Below, piece by piece: positions 22,860 through 34,134 of a DNA stretch of 64,000 nucleotides (position 1 is its first letter; each line of letters starts with the position of its first letter). The notes beneath the pieces were generated by a model, which did not search any database, was not told the origin of the DNA, and saw only the letters and a program-made list of their open reading frames with translations. Location: contig CP136069.1 of the NCBI GenBank assembly GCA_032622095.1, positions 12,358,036 to 12,422,035 of the forward strand, read 5' to 3'. Both the position numbers and the translations under genes were made by a program. This DNA is from Siphonodentalium dalli. Taxonomy: Eukaryota > Mollusca > Scaphopoda > Gadilida > Siphonodentaliidae.

Positions 22860-23294
22860 AGCGGTCATCAACGGTCCAAATGGTCAAATCGGGTAAAACT
22901 GGCGGATTCCGACGAAATTTGATACCTAGGGGTACTTTTGTCCGGGAAGTGTTTTTTTGATGTGTCAAATCATGACCCAGACCTGTTTTGGGCGATTCAG
23001 ATCGTTACCACGACCTGACCTTGACCTTCAAAATGGCCAATTCAAGGTCAGATCGGGTAAAACTGACGGATTTCGACGAAATTTAATACCTTGGGGTAGT
23101 TTTATTCGGGGAGTGACTTGGACGGGTCAAATCGTAACCTCGATCTGTCCTTGACCTTCATAATGGTCAATTCAAGGTCAAATTGATTCCAATTTCGCAT
23201 GTGACCGTTTCCTTGCACTTATAAGCTCATATAGTCATGTTTCTGGCAAAGAAATCCCTAAAGAGCCCGGACGAAGCCGGGCCCACCAGCTAGT
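22860..23294 (+). mobile_element. Non-autonomous Helitron-like element, copy 5
   Basis: Shares 'aaactggcgga', 'cgacgaaattt' and 'tgaccttgaccttcaaaatg' with copy 4. A ~130-bp internal unit with these words is present about twice. The 3' end is hairpin 'gcccggacgaagccgggc' followed by CTAGT at 23290-23294. The 5' part is missing or unrecognised. Confidence 0.65.
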
Positions 23295-23605
23295 TATAAT
23301 ATATTTTAGTTGAAGTTGGCTCACCATACATTACCGGTCGATGTGATAAATTCTACCCGTAAAACAGTTTGCGATCACAAAACGTTTACCAGTAAGGGTA
23401 GCTACCCGTACCGGCTTGAAATCAGGCGTGAGATAGGGTAGATAGTCATGGCATGATATATGCTAAACCTGGCTATTGCATTCGAGACTTGGTTAAAATA
23501 GTCGTTAGGCATAATTTGGCACGCGACTGTGTGTACTTCGTGTCAACGTAGAGCAGCAGCGAAGCGATTTATCAATGCATCGTCTCCAGGTCTCAATCGA
23601 ATAGT

Positions 23606-24058
23606 GGTTACACTGGTGTAAATGTTTTCCATAGGCCTCAGTGCTAACGTTTTAGCGTATGCTGTTGGCTATATGAACCATGGGTCCAATTTTTTTTTTT
23701 AATCTGAACAATTGACATTTCGGGAAACTTTTTACACAAAAAAATCATATCTGTCTAGCAGGGAATTCGCCTTTAAATCTTGTGTTTTCGTAACTAGTGT
23801 CAGATCCGCATAAACAAATACTGTCATATTTTAGACCACACCAACAAATTCAAACTTCACTACAAAGGGTTAATTCCTGTGCCAATGGCTATCTTACCTA
23901 TGGGAAATCATAGGGAAGAGGTGTGATGATTTTTTTTTATGCAAAAAGCACACAAGGCTATTGACCAATCAGGGCCCAGTGTCTATTTTATTCTCTCCTA
24001 TATATTCCTCCCGCATCCGCTAGAGGTCTCTCCGAACCTTATTTACACCAGTGTAACC
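23606..24058 (+). mobile_element. 453-bp TIR element, array copy 1
   Basis: Ends are GGTTACACTGGTGTAAAT and its exact inverted repeat. The flanking base words TAGT (23602-23605) recur after the last copy. It contains a CCAAT word ('gaccaatcagg') and a TATA-like 'cctatatattcc' 30 bases apart near its right end. No coding sequence. Confidence 0.85.
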
Positions 24059-24959
24059 TAAAGCGATAGCCCGCTTTTTCGCGGAATAATTGTAACACCC
24101 TACATTTTTTCAGAATTGCCCATGAATGAAAAAAATGTGTTCAAAAATAATATCACTTCTGTGGTTCTTTATTTATCACACACAATTTAACCCCACTCTC
24201 TGTAACACATTATTCATCAAAAAAGCACATTTTTCCACCACAAGTCATATTCAGGCCCCATTTTCACACAGTTTTTGGGGTCTGGTGTTGCAAACTTGGA
24301 TCAGCTATGGAAGACTGTACAAGATCCTTTCCATGAGAGAACTTCTGGTGATGTGAGGTCATTGAGTCCAGATCTGATCAGCTGAGCATCAAGCACATGA
24401 CTTTATCAGCACATGGAAGACTAAAATATGACATTTTCAGGTCTGCAAGGGTGATCCAAGATAACTGGATGTGGGTGTATATTGAATTAGTTGAACAAAG
24501 ATATGCTCTCTTTGAAATGCTGAAGCATTTTCTTAAATGTGTCCAAGTTTTAGTGCTATTAACCTTCAAATGGCCATACCCACCAGTGAAAATGAGACAC
24601 TTTTATTATATATATCTGTATATCACTGGCTATAAAATCCAAAATACTTGTTAGATTAGCTTCTTATAACAATTGGTATGTGTGTCATTGACATGCTCAT
24701 GTTATGGGTAATTTGCATTATCATGTGACAATTACCACCTTGAAATTTTTTGAAAATACCTTGAAAAATTGGCATTTTTATGAAAAATCATACCGTTTTT
24801 TTGGCCGATGTAAGTGAAAGAAGACATCAGCAGCAAGAATAGCCACACCATGCATGGGATATTCATTGGACTGAAAGACCAGGCTGTGAAAAATGCATTA
24901 AAATACTTTAAAGTGACTCCCAGGAATCAAAAATGCCAAAAAGCTCATTTTTCCCTTTA
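24059..24959 (+). repeat. ~900-bp spacer 1 of the array
   Basis: Bounded by CCTAAAG on the left (its CC shared with the element end) and CTTTAGG on the right. It contains open frames of 63-85 codons that are unchanged or almost unchanged in spacer 2 simply because the DNA is nearly identical. No domain recognised and no start context supporting translation. Confidence 0.7.
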
Positions 24960-25412
24960 GGTTACACTGGTGTAAATGTTTTCCATAGGCCTCAGTGCTA
25001 ACGTTTTAGCGTATGCTGTTGGCTATATGAATCATGGGTCCAATTTTTTTTTTTAATCTGAACAATTGACATTTCGGGAAACTTTTTACACAAAAAAATC
25101 ATATCTGTCTAGCAGGGAATTCGCCTTTAAATCTTGTGTTTTCGTAACTAGTGTCAGATCCGCATAAAAAAATACTGTCATATTTTAGACCACACCAACA
25201 AATTCAAACTTCACTACAAAGGGTTAATTCCTGTGCCAATGGCTATCTTACCTATGGGAAATCATAGGGAAGAGGTGTGATGATTTTTTTTTATGCAAAA
25301 AGCACACAAGGCTATTGACCAATCAGGGCCCAGTGTCTATTTTATTCTCTCCTATATATTCCTCCCGCATCCGCTAGAGGTCTCTCCGAACCTTATTTAC
25401 GCCAGTGTAACC
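24960..25412 (+). mobile_element. 453-bp TIR element, array copy 2
   Basis: Same length and ends as copy 1. Differences are few: 'gaatcatggg' for 'gaaccatggg', 'cataaaaaaa' for 'cataaacaaa', and 'cgccagtgtaa' at the right end, which breaks the TIR by one base. Confidence 0.85.
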
Positions 25413-26314
25413 TAAAGCGATAGCCCGCTTTTTCGCGGAATAATTGTAACACCCTACATTTTTTCAGAATTGCCCATGAATGAAAAAAATGTGTTCAAAA
25501 ATAATATCACTTCTGTGGTTCTTTATTTATCACACACAATTTAACCCCACTCTCTGTAACACATTATTCATCAAAAAAGCACATTTTTCCACCACAAGTC
25601 ATATTCAGGCCCCATTTTCACACAGTTTTTGGGGTCTGGTGTTGCAAACTTGGATCAGCTATGGAAGACTGTACAAGATCCTTTCCATGAGAGAACTTCT
25701 GGTGATGTGAGGTCATTGAGTCCAGATCTGCTCAGCTGAGCATCAAGCACATGACTTTATCAGCACATGGAAGACTAAAATATGACATTTTCAGGTCTGC
25801 AAGGGTGATCCAAGATAACTGGATGTGGGTGTATATTGAATTAGTTGAACAAAGATATGCTCTCTTTGAAATGCTGAAGCATTTTCTTAAATGTGTCCAA
25901 GTTTTAGTGCTATTAACCTTCAAATGGCCATACCCACCAGTGAAAATGAGACACTTTTATTATATATATCTGTATATGACTGGCTATAAAATCCAAAATA
26001 CTTGTTAGATTAGCTTCTTATAACAATTGGTATGTGTGTCATTGACATGCTCATGTTATGGGTAATTTGCATTATCATGTGACAATTACCACCTTGAAAT
26101 TTTTTGAAAATACCTTGAAAAATTGGCATTTTTTATGAAAAATCATACCATTTTTTTGGCCGATGTAAGTGAAAGAAGACATCAGCAGCAAGAATAGCCA
26201 CACCATGCATGGGATATTCATTGGACTGAAAGACCAGGCTGTGAAAAATGCATTAAAATACTTTAAAGTGACTCCCAGGAATCAAAAATGCCAAAAAGCT
26301 CATTTTTCCCTTTA
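25413..26314 (+). repeat. ~900-bp spacer 2 of the array
   Basis: Nearly identical to spacer 1, with one extra T in a homopolymer and isolated substitutions (for example 'gatctgctcagc' for 'gatctgatcagc'). Confidence 0.8.
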
Positions 26315-26767
26315 GGTTACACTGGTGTAAATGTTTTCCATAGGCCTCAGTGCTAACGTTTTAGCGTATGCTGTTGGCTATATGAACCATGGGTCCAATT
26401 TTTTTTTTTAATCTGAACAATTGACATTTCGGGAAACTTTTTACACAAAAAAATCATATCTGTCTAGCAGGGAATTCGCCTTTAAATCTTGTGTTTTCGT
26501 AACTAGTGTCAGATCCGCATAAAAAAATACTGTCATATTTTAGACCACACCAACAAATTCAAACTTCACTACAAAGGGTTAATTCCTGTGCCAATGGCTA
26601 TCTTACCTATGGGAAATCATAGGGAAGAGGTGTGATGATTTTGTTTTATGCAAAAAGCACACAAGGCTATTGACCAATCAGGGCCCAGTGTCTATTTTAT
26701 TCTCTCCTATATATTCCTCCCGCATCCGCTAGAGGTCTCTCCGAACCTTATTTACACCAGTGTAACC
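26315..26767 (+). mobile_element. 453-bp TIR element, array copy 3
   Basis: Complete copy with intact ends, followed by TAGT (26768-26771), which matches the TAGT in front of copy 1. One variant inside is 'gattttgttttatg' for 'gattttttttttatg'. Confidence 0.85.
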
Positions 26768-26771
26768 TAGT

Positions 26772-28020
26772 GTGAAGCTCTACGACATGCGGGATAACCC
26801 AAAAACTATTATTATGCATAGTTATAGGAGCAGTTGTTTCCCTTGATCCGACATAATGCTCAGTGATATGAAGAGTTACGTTCCCTGGTTTGATCTAGCA
26901 CATCGTTCAATTGAGTGGATCACGACATACTGATTGGTAAGCATGGAACACGACGATTCATTTTATATACATGTTTATATGCGAGGCTTTGAACAATTTC
27001 TGAATGCTTCGTCTTCTATAAGTTAAATACGCCAAACTGGTGCTGTTTGGGTGAGAGATTGGGGGGCACTTAAATGTTATACGAAATTGTTTAATCGCCG
27101 GTTTACATCACATCAATTGTGCGTTTAAATATGTCAAAAGTGGCACCGATTGAGTCGGGTTTAGGGAGCGGAGGGTCACACAAACTGATACAAATATGTT
27201 AACGAAAATTTCCAACGAATTCATACACATTCTTGTCCAACGATACGAGGAATCAAATGTTAAAGCACCCACATTTGGTGTCTACATTTGCGAATATCTG
27301 TCTGTCTTCCATATAACTTCACGGGGACCATTTAGATGGCAGCAAAGGGGCCTAACGGGTAACTTTTTTACGAGGAAGATAATGGTGTATGTTATAATTT
27401 GAGCAGCAAAACTGATGAAATTTTTGTCGCCATTTTCCACTTCTTGTGATGGAATAGACCCCATGATCACTAGATTTCGAAATCTGATACGGAACTTTTT
27501 TCAACATTCAAATTGGCAGTATTTTTAACACATGGTCCATGTAAATAATTAGGTTTTACTGCTGAATTTCCCTATGTATCACAAATTGACATCCAAATGG
27601 ATTTAAACTTAAGTAATGTGAATCTCATCTGACAATGCTTGTAAAACTCTCAAAATAATCGCTATTCGTTTTGTTTTTGGCGCACCGTAAGTGATTCATT
27701 CACACATTGCTATGATTCATTCACACAGTGCTATAGCTCTACTTTCCTTTATATGTTTTCATCTGTGCTGTTCACATATGACGCGTTTAGTCTGTCATTT
27801 GACGCGCTTTCTGTGGACAACTTTTCGTCAACTTTTTTCAGTGTTCAATTATCAAATTTCAGCCCAATCGGCCGGTCAATACAGCTTGTGCCCTCTACAG
27901 CTATATGTCGCGTAAGCGTACATTTTCGGAGTCCAGCTATAGCCTGGAATACAAGAAAAGAATAGAATTTCGCACGAAGTTTCAGTGAGTGAGCACGAAT
28001 TTGACGCACCCCTCATTCAT
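26772..28020. other. Intergenic, no gene recognised
   Basis: No supported exon. Two near copies of 'gctatgattcattcacaca' occur at 27.69-27.73 kb. Short overlapping frames only. Confidence 0.35.
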
Positions 28021-30990
28021 AAAACGATTTTTTTTTTTTTTTTAAATATCGATTATCGAATGTCGAACGTTGAACTATAGTCTGGTCGATAAAAGGTTTG
28101 ACCTAGAACAAATTTGGACTAAGTTGGTTTCTATACCATTTTGAAGAGGAATATATCCTCTATAACATATCCAAAATCCGCTAAAATCCGCTTTGAGCAT
28201 TTTTTGTAATTCAAGATGGCGTCCAAGATGGCTGCCGTTTTCATATAAGTCAGCTTGATGCAATTATAGTGAGAACATCTTGTCATATGTATAGACATAT
28301 ATACATTTTTGTGAAGCTAAGACATAACACCACCTATATGTCCCCGTCCAAGATGGCGACCGGAAGTGGAATGTGTACGTTTATTTTACTAGTGAATATG
28401 TATACAGGTCATGTCAGGTGTAGGAGTATTCCTGATGTGTGCATGGTTATTCATGGCTATAGAGCCATGCGTTGGTGTATAGGTAAACCCAATTGTGGCT
28501 GTATGGTAATGTATGAGGTGTATGTCCATACACCGCGTGGCACATGTCCATTTACGTGGTGTTCATGTATATATGGAGTGACTGCATGTTTATGTGTGAT
28601 TTGTACTGGTGCACATCTGTGTGACTATCGCTTTCTACAATAACTCAAATATATGTTAATCGATAGAGGTAATATCAGAGTATTTTCACATTAATTGCGT
28701 TGTACATGCAATGTGAAGAAAACGGTTTTCCTGACAATAGTTTATAAGTTTATCAATTTTGATGATAATGGGCCAGAGTAGTCACATAATATGATACCTT
28801 TCAGTTCAGTTTCAACATTCTCTCAGTTTCCGTTAAAAAACATGGACAGAATCCCAAAAGAGGTGTTCGGCAATATCCATACTGCATCCCTTAAAATGAA
28901 TTTGTCGTGCCTCATAAGGTTTTCTGGGACAACCATAATATAAGATTAATTTTTCAGTTGATTAAGTAGCATGTTTAATAACCAAGTGAGTCACAAATTG
29001 CTACCATTTCTGAACAGCAGAGAATAATGTTCGGAATATAAACTTTTTACTAAATTTGGTTGGCATTTTAAAAGTCATCTTGAGTAATATTGTCTAAAAC
29101 ACTACACTATGCCATATTTAAGGCATATCAAAAATAAAAAGAACCTTTGACACTAAAGATAGTTCCATTTTACTTGACAAAAATGGTCCAAACATGAAAA
29201 GTTATTTTTTTGCCGAATTTGATGCTATTTGTGATAGACAAATCCCATAATTCTGGTAATTTCAGAATAGTAGATAGTAAAAATTAATTAAGGTGCCAAA
29301 GAAATGTTGGTATTAGACCCCGAAGCCACGACAAATAGTTTTCATGGCTGGCTCAACCGATTTTCGTGGCTGGTTAGCTAGCTAAGCCGGCTCAGTCACG
29401 ACGTTCGTGGCTGACGAAATATGGCGGCTCAGTCGGCTGAGATGTTATCATTCAGCGTATTTCCGTTTCCGAAATGGTCCTAATCCCCTGTTATCGGTTA
29501 TAGATGCCGTTTTTTTAGCGTTTGTGGTGAACCCGTAGAATTCCAGACCACACGTAATCTTTTGATGTTGGGCTTTTCCATTACGGCGAAATTCACGAAG
29601 GACTGACATGGATATACTATGTAGTTTCCCATCTAATCGGTATAAGTAGTTACATTGGGACTTCTGTCGACTTCAGACTGCTATCATCACTGCCATCTTG
29701 CGATATATGCATGCATCATTGAATGATGAACCGGATAGTAATGATATATACTATTTCAAACTATTTTCTATTCTTATGTGTATATATTGACAAATGCCAG
29801 TGATGTCTGAGACTGGGTGTTGTCGATATAAACAATTTATATTTTAACCCTTTCAATACCGAATGGATGCGCCCATTCAGTTATATGAAAGCATGCATTG
29901 GGATAGTCTATTCCACATTAAGGGGCCAGGTGTTCTGATAATATAACAACCATGCGAGTATGCCAATATTAGGCAATGCGGTTTAGTTCTTTGCGATTCA
30001 CAGTACAGTTGTGCTTGACATATAAGCCCATGCACATGGCTCAGCCATTTTACAATTCCGGCGGCGGAGATTTTTAAATGTGGCTGGCGTTAGAAATAAT
30101 ATGGCTGGCGGCGGCTTGTGGCCAATATGGCTGGCGGCGGCGGCGTACGATGGCGGCTTCGGGCTCTAGTTGGTATTCAATGTATATAAGACAGAATAGT
30201 CATGTGTGTACATCACCACAACTTGTTAGCGGTTGCATGGCACGCTGGGAAAATAATTCCCATTTTTCATATTTAGGCGGCCATTTTGAGAGCCATTTTG
30301 AGCCAAAGTGACAATTTTGGTACCACTGAGTTCGAATATCAATAAGATATAGAATGTATCACTTATATTGGACAGTTCTTCACACTTCCTGGTGAAATAT
30401 TACAAGAATCCCAAAGGGGATCTTTTGTGAAATGTTACACCGCGTTTTGTAAAATCGCATTTTTGAGTGAACGGAAAGGGCGTGGATCACATGAACAGCA
30501 TATGTCATAGATGCAATGGTCAGTTAGTATGCTATATACAAAATAAAGTCACAATTCTCAACCAGTTTCAAACCACATAAAATTATCTTAAAAGTATTAG
30601 TAAAAAACGTAAAAATTCAACTTCCGGTCGCCATTTTGGCGGCCATCTTGGACAGAGAGTTCCAATTTTGGCACACAAAGATGTAATGTCATAGCTTCAC
30701 AAAAATGTATACATGTGTATACATATGACAAGATGTTCTCACAATAATTGCATCAAGCTGACTTATAGGGAAATGGCAGTCATCATGGACGCCATCTTGA
30801 ATTACAAAAATATGTTCAAAGCGGATTTTAGCGGATTTTGGATATGTTATAAAGGAGAGCTTCCTCTTCAAAATGGTATAAAAACCAACTTAGTCCGAAT
30901 TTGTTCTAGGTTGACCTTAAAATTTGAGTTTATCGACCAGACTACTAACTTCACGTGAATATCGAATGAAAGTCGAACTAACTTCACCAA
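28020..30990. mobile_element. ~3-kb element with long inverted arms
   Basis: The left arm (about 28045-28370) contains 'tagaacaaatttggacta', 'ccaaaatccgctaaaatccg' and 'gacaagatgttctcac' in complement. The right arm (about 30610-30965) carries the reverse complements, for example 'cggattttagcggattttgg' at 30820. Arms are diverged, so insertion is old. The interior includes the satellite-like block at 28.38-28.60 kb and a section matching 3.64-4.48 kb. No transposase frame was found, so it is non-autonomous or decayed. Confidence 0.65.
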
Positions 30991-31150
30991 ATGTCCCCCA
31001 TTCTTTGACATGCAATTGAACACCGCAAATTTATCTGGTTCTATTGATATCTTCTTAAATCAAATGACAAGGAAGTGTTTGCAAAAAGAACCAAACAACA
31101 ACTGTTTCAACTTGCACCAGATTATAAATTTCCCCTTCTGTTGTATGCAG

Positions 31151-31267
31151 CTGATACCATACTGATACCATACTGATATCATACTGATACCATACTGATA
31201 TCATACTGATACCATACTGATACCATACTGATACCATACTGATACCATACTGATATCATACTGATAT
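31151..31267 (+). repeat. 11-bp microsatellite
   Basis: About ten copies of 'ataccatactg' or 'atatcatactg'. The open frame on the minus strand (repeating V-S-V-W-Y-Q-Y) is an artefact. Confidence 0.9.
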
Positions 31268-31440
31268 CGAATACAAAGGAATGGCTCCAACATTAAATAA
31301 TTTCGCAGAATATTGCGATATCTGGAAGATGAAAATAAATCTCTCGAAAACTAACCTTTTGCTGTTATATTGCAGACAGATTGATCTCGGACATGTCAGA
31401 TGACTAATCACATTCACGGGTCTGCGTGAATGCCCGGGCT

Positions 31441-31940
31441 TGCAGTATACATCTTTTGAATGCCCTGGCCCCACGTGACATGCAGTATACATCTTTTGAA
31501 TGCCCTGGCCCCACGTGACATGCAGTATACATCTTTTGAATGCCCTGGCCCCACGTGACATGCAGTATACACCTTTTGAATGCCCTGGCCCCACGTGACA
31601 TGCAGTATACACCTTTTGAATGCCCTGGCCCCACGTGACATGCAGTATACATCTTTTGAATGCCCTGGCCCCACGTGACATGCAGTATACATCTTTTGAA
31701 TGCCCTGGCCCCACGTGACATGCAGTATACATCTTTTGAATGCCCTGGCCCCACGTGTACATGCAGTATACATATTTTAGATGCCAGGGCCCAACGTGTA
31801 CATGCGGTATACATATGTTGAATGCCCGGGCCCCACGTGTACATGCAATATACATTTTTTTAATGACCGGGCCCAAGTGTACATGCAATATACGTCTGTT
31901 GAATGCCCGTGCCCCACGTGTACATGCAGTATACATCTTT
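31441..31940 (-). repeat. 40-bp minisatellite with an E-box in most units
   Basis: Eight almost identical 40-bp units from 31441 to 31760 ('tgcagtatacatcttttgaa' plus 'tgccctggccccacgtgaca') are followed by about four diverged 40-42 bp units. Most units contain CACGTG. The long minus-strand frame (31256-32038, 260 codons) is open only because a 40-bp unit rotates through all three frames. I do not call it a gene. Confidence 0.9.
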
Positions 31941-32226
31941 GAATGAAAATCCTTTATAGAAGAGCAACTGGACGGGAGTCGGTCCAACAGCATCATCCCA
32001 ACCAATATCACAAGATGTCGTAGACGGAGAGAAGACATGGTTTAGGATGCGGCTAGAGGATTTCTCGTTTTAATGGGGTTGCACACCTTGCACAACTGCG
32101 CCCTTCTTAAAGCAGACTGAAATTTCAACTCAGAGAAATTTAATTTACAAGCCCGCACCAAGTCACAAATGAGAGGGCCACCAGTCATTAACAGATTTCC
32201 ACCATATGTGAACGGGGTCGTCCTGT

Positions 32227-32641
32227 TCAGCCGGCGCCTATTGTTTCGGGTAGGTGTTGGGGCAGGTCGACTCCTGAACGATGAATTGGTAACTTTGGCT
32301 GGGTTTCGGCTATGGCGTGATACAATGCTGTTTTGACGCTGTAGTATGTCGGTATTTTCGCTATAATTTCAGGGTCGGTCTCGTCTGCTAATAATACTAA
32401 TATAAAGAGCGTTGCCAGATTAATGAGAATGCGAAATTAAATTTACTCAGTACATACTTGCTATTTCTTCCTGGTATAGCGTTGTTACTGGCTTGTTACT
32501 TGTCTTAACAAGCTTTTTGAGGTCTGCAATGAAGGAATCTGCTGCCACTTGGTTGAAGTCAGGTTCGTTGTATGGTTGCCGCTGTTGGATGTAACCATAT
32601 CGTTCACAGTGTTGGTGGTTGCACGGCAGTCTTTCTTGCCA
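32227..32641 (-). pseudogene. Spliced MULE/FLYWCH-like transposase N-terminal fragment
   Basis: Two open segments on the minus strand join across a 70-bp intron. Segment one (32641-32458) starts at 'WQERLPCNHQHCERYG' and continues 'EPDFNQVAADSFIADLKKLV' and 'KPVTTLYQEEIA'. Its donor is AA|GTATGT. The acceptor is TATTATTAG at 32388. Segment two (32387-32227) encodes 'DETDPEIIAKIPTYYSVKTA', 'LYHAIAETQPKLP' and a stop. Phases match (one base plus two). A C/H-rich end followed by an acidic-basic helix and then 'IP.Y.S.K.ALY......P.LP' resembles the region between the FLYWCH zinc finger and the MULE transposase domain. The upstream FLYWCH part is lost (stop before 32642), as is the catalytic domain. 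It is either a domesticated-gene relic or a dead MULE. Confidence 0.5.
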
Positions 32642-32644
32642 TCG

Positions 32645-33300
32645 TGTTTATGTCAGACCAGGGAATCTAACAGTATATATATTCAGTAGTGAACTCTGCT
32701 TAAAACACTGATAATAATTCATAATACATCTTTACAAACAAATAATATAACGTGTAAAATAAATAAACTTAATATGGCTCACGCTATTAAACGTTATTCG
32801 CCACCAACAGTTATGGACTGTGACAACCCTGGACCGCAGGTGTTTTGATATGGACTATAATCTCCGCCGGCCAAGTCATTAATCTCTGCCTGCCGGGTGA
32901 ACAGGATATACCCATGTGAACATGTTCCCTTCATGGTGAACCCGGGAAGTTTTGGACAGTCGACTTTTCCCATTCAAGTATGTAGCCATTTTAGTTATAA
33001 CTTCCTAAAGTTCATTTCAATCTGATTACCAGATCTGAAGATATCCTCGAAAAATATCGGGGGGGAGGGCTTACTTTTTTAGGCATTTTTATATGTCAAG
33101 GGAATAGTAACAAACACTTATTTATAGAGATACAACATTTATTGACAACGAATGAATCAACACATCGATCGAGGACCTGCAGAAAGAAAATCTTCATATT
33201 TCTATCAGGGAGCTGTGACTCAGTTGGTTTAGTTTCTGGCGCATTATAAGTCAATGTAAGCCGTCTGGCAATTGCGTTCCTAGTCTGGCAGTTATGCCCT
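32645..33300. other. Intergenic, no gene seen
   Basis: AT-rich sequence with no supported exon or element. The last ~80 bases ('gactcagttggtttag', 'ctggcgcattat') vaguely recall a tRNA-derived SINE head but a B box is not evident. Confidence 0.3.
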
Positions 33301-33500
33301 GTGCCAATGCATTCTCTTATATATGCGAGTCGACCATAGGTCGCCTCGCATATATAAGAGAATGCATTGGCCTAACAATTTTTTACAATTTTAATAATTT
33401 TTTCTTGTATTCTTTAACAATTTTATAATTTCACCCATAAAGAGCCTCAGACAAACATGAGCAGACGACACTCTTCTATATGCTTCTATATATGTGTGGG
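33301..33500 (+). mobile_element. Palindrome-module MITE fragment
   Basis: The palindromic module at 33301-33373 ('gtgccaatgcattctctta' mirrored around 'gcgagtcgaccataggtcgc') is followed by 'gcagacgacactcttctata'. The same order occurs at 40007-40250 and, inverted, at 8740-8983. TTAA ends are not visible here. Confidence 0.65.
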
Positions 33501-33522
33501 GCTTAGATTTAAATTGCGCTCA

Positions 33523-33860
33523 TCTTCGGTCTGTCTCAATAGAACCATACAAATATGGATATCATTGGAACCGGCTCCTTGACCACATTGTGATAGTTAC
33601 AGTTATGCCCTGTGCCAATGCATTCTCTTATATATGCGAGTCGACCATAGGTCGCCTCGCATATATAAGAGAATGCATTGGCCTAAAATAAATCTTTTTT
33701 TAACACTTTTTACCATTTTTTCTTACATTCTTTAACAATTTTATAATTTTTAATGTGTTAAGCCAATGCATTCTCTTATATATGCGAGGCGACCTATGGT
33801 CGACTCGCATATATAAGAGAATGCATTGGCACAGGGCCCTTCTGTTGGGTAAAGGGTTAA
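33523..33860 (+). mobile_element. piggyBac-like MITE, left end lost
   Basis: The internal sequence 'atcttcggtctgtctcaata' and two facing palindromic modules (33610-33683 and 33761-33837) match the complete copies. The right end TGTTGGGTAAAGGG plus TTAA is intact at 33843-33860. The left TIR is missing, so this copy is truncated. Confidence 0.75.
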
Positions 33861-34134
33861 TAAACTGCTGGAATTGCTAAACACATATGTGCCACAATCA
33901 GCTTATAATCCCATGCATCCTTTGTATTGCCTTTTTAACATACAAGCTATGAATAAGATATTTTCAAATATTTGTATAACTAAATACTCCCAACTGATGT
34001 TGATATTTTGAATATATTGAATGATTTCTAAAATGGTATAAATAATGACAATATGAGAAGAATAAGGACTCTTTTCTTACCACAGGTTTGTTTACCAGCA
34101 TCAGACTTAACTCAACATAATACATTAACCCTTT

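Noticed and set aside
24126-26008. Frames of 63-85 codons conserved between two copies
   Set aside because: The DNA of the two spacers is almost identical throughout, so conservation of frames carries no coding signal.
31256-32038. 260-codon minus-strand open frame with a repetitive peptide
   Set aside because: It spans the 40-bp minisatellite and the 11-bp microsatellite; the unit length rotates the frame, so openness is not evidence of coding.
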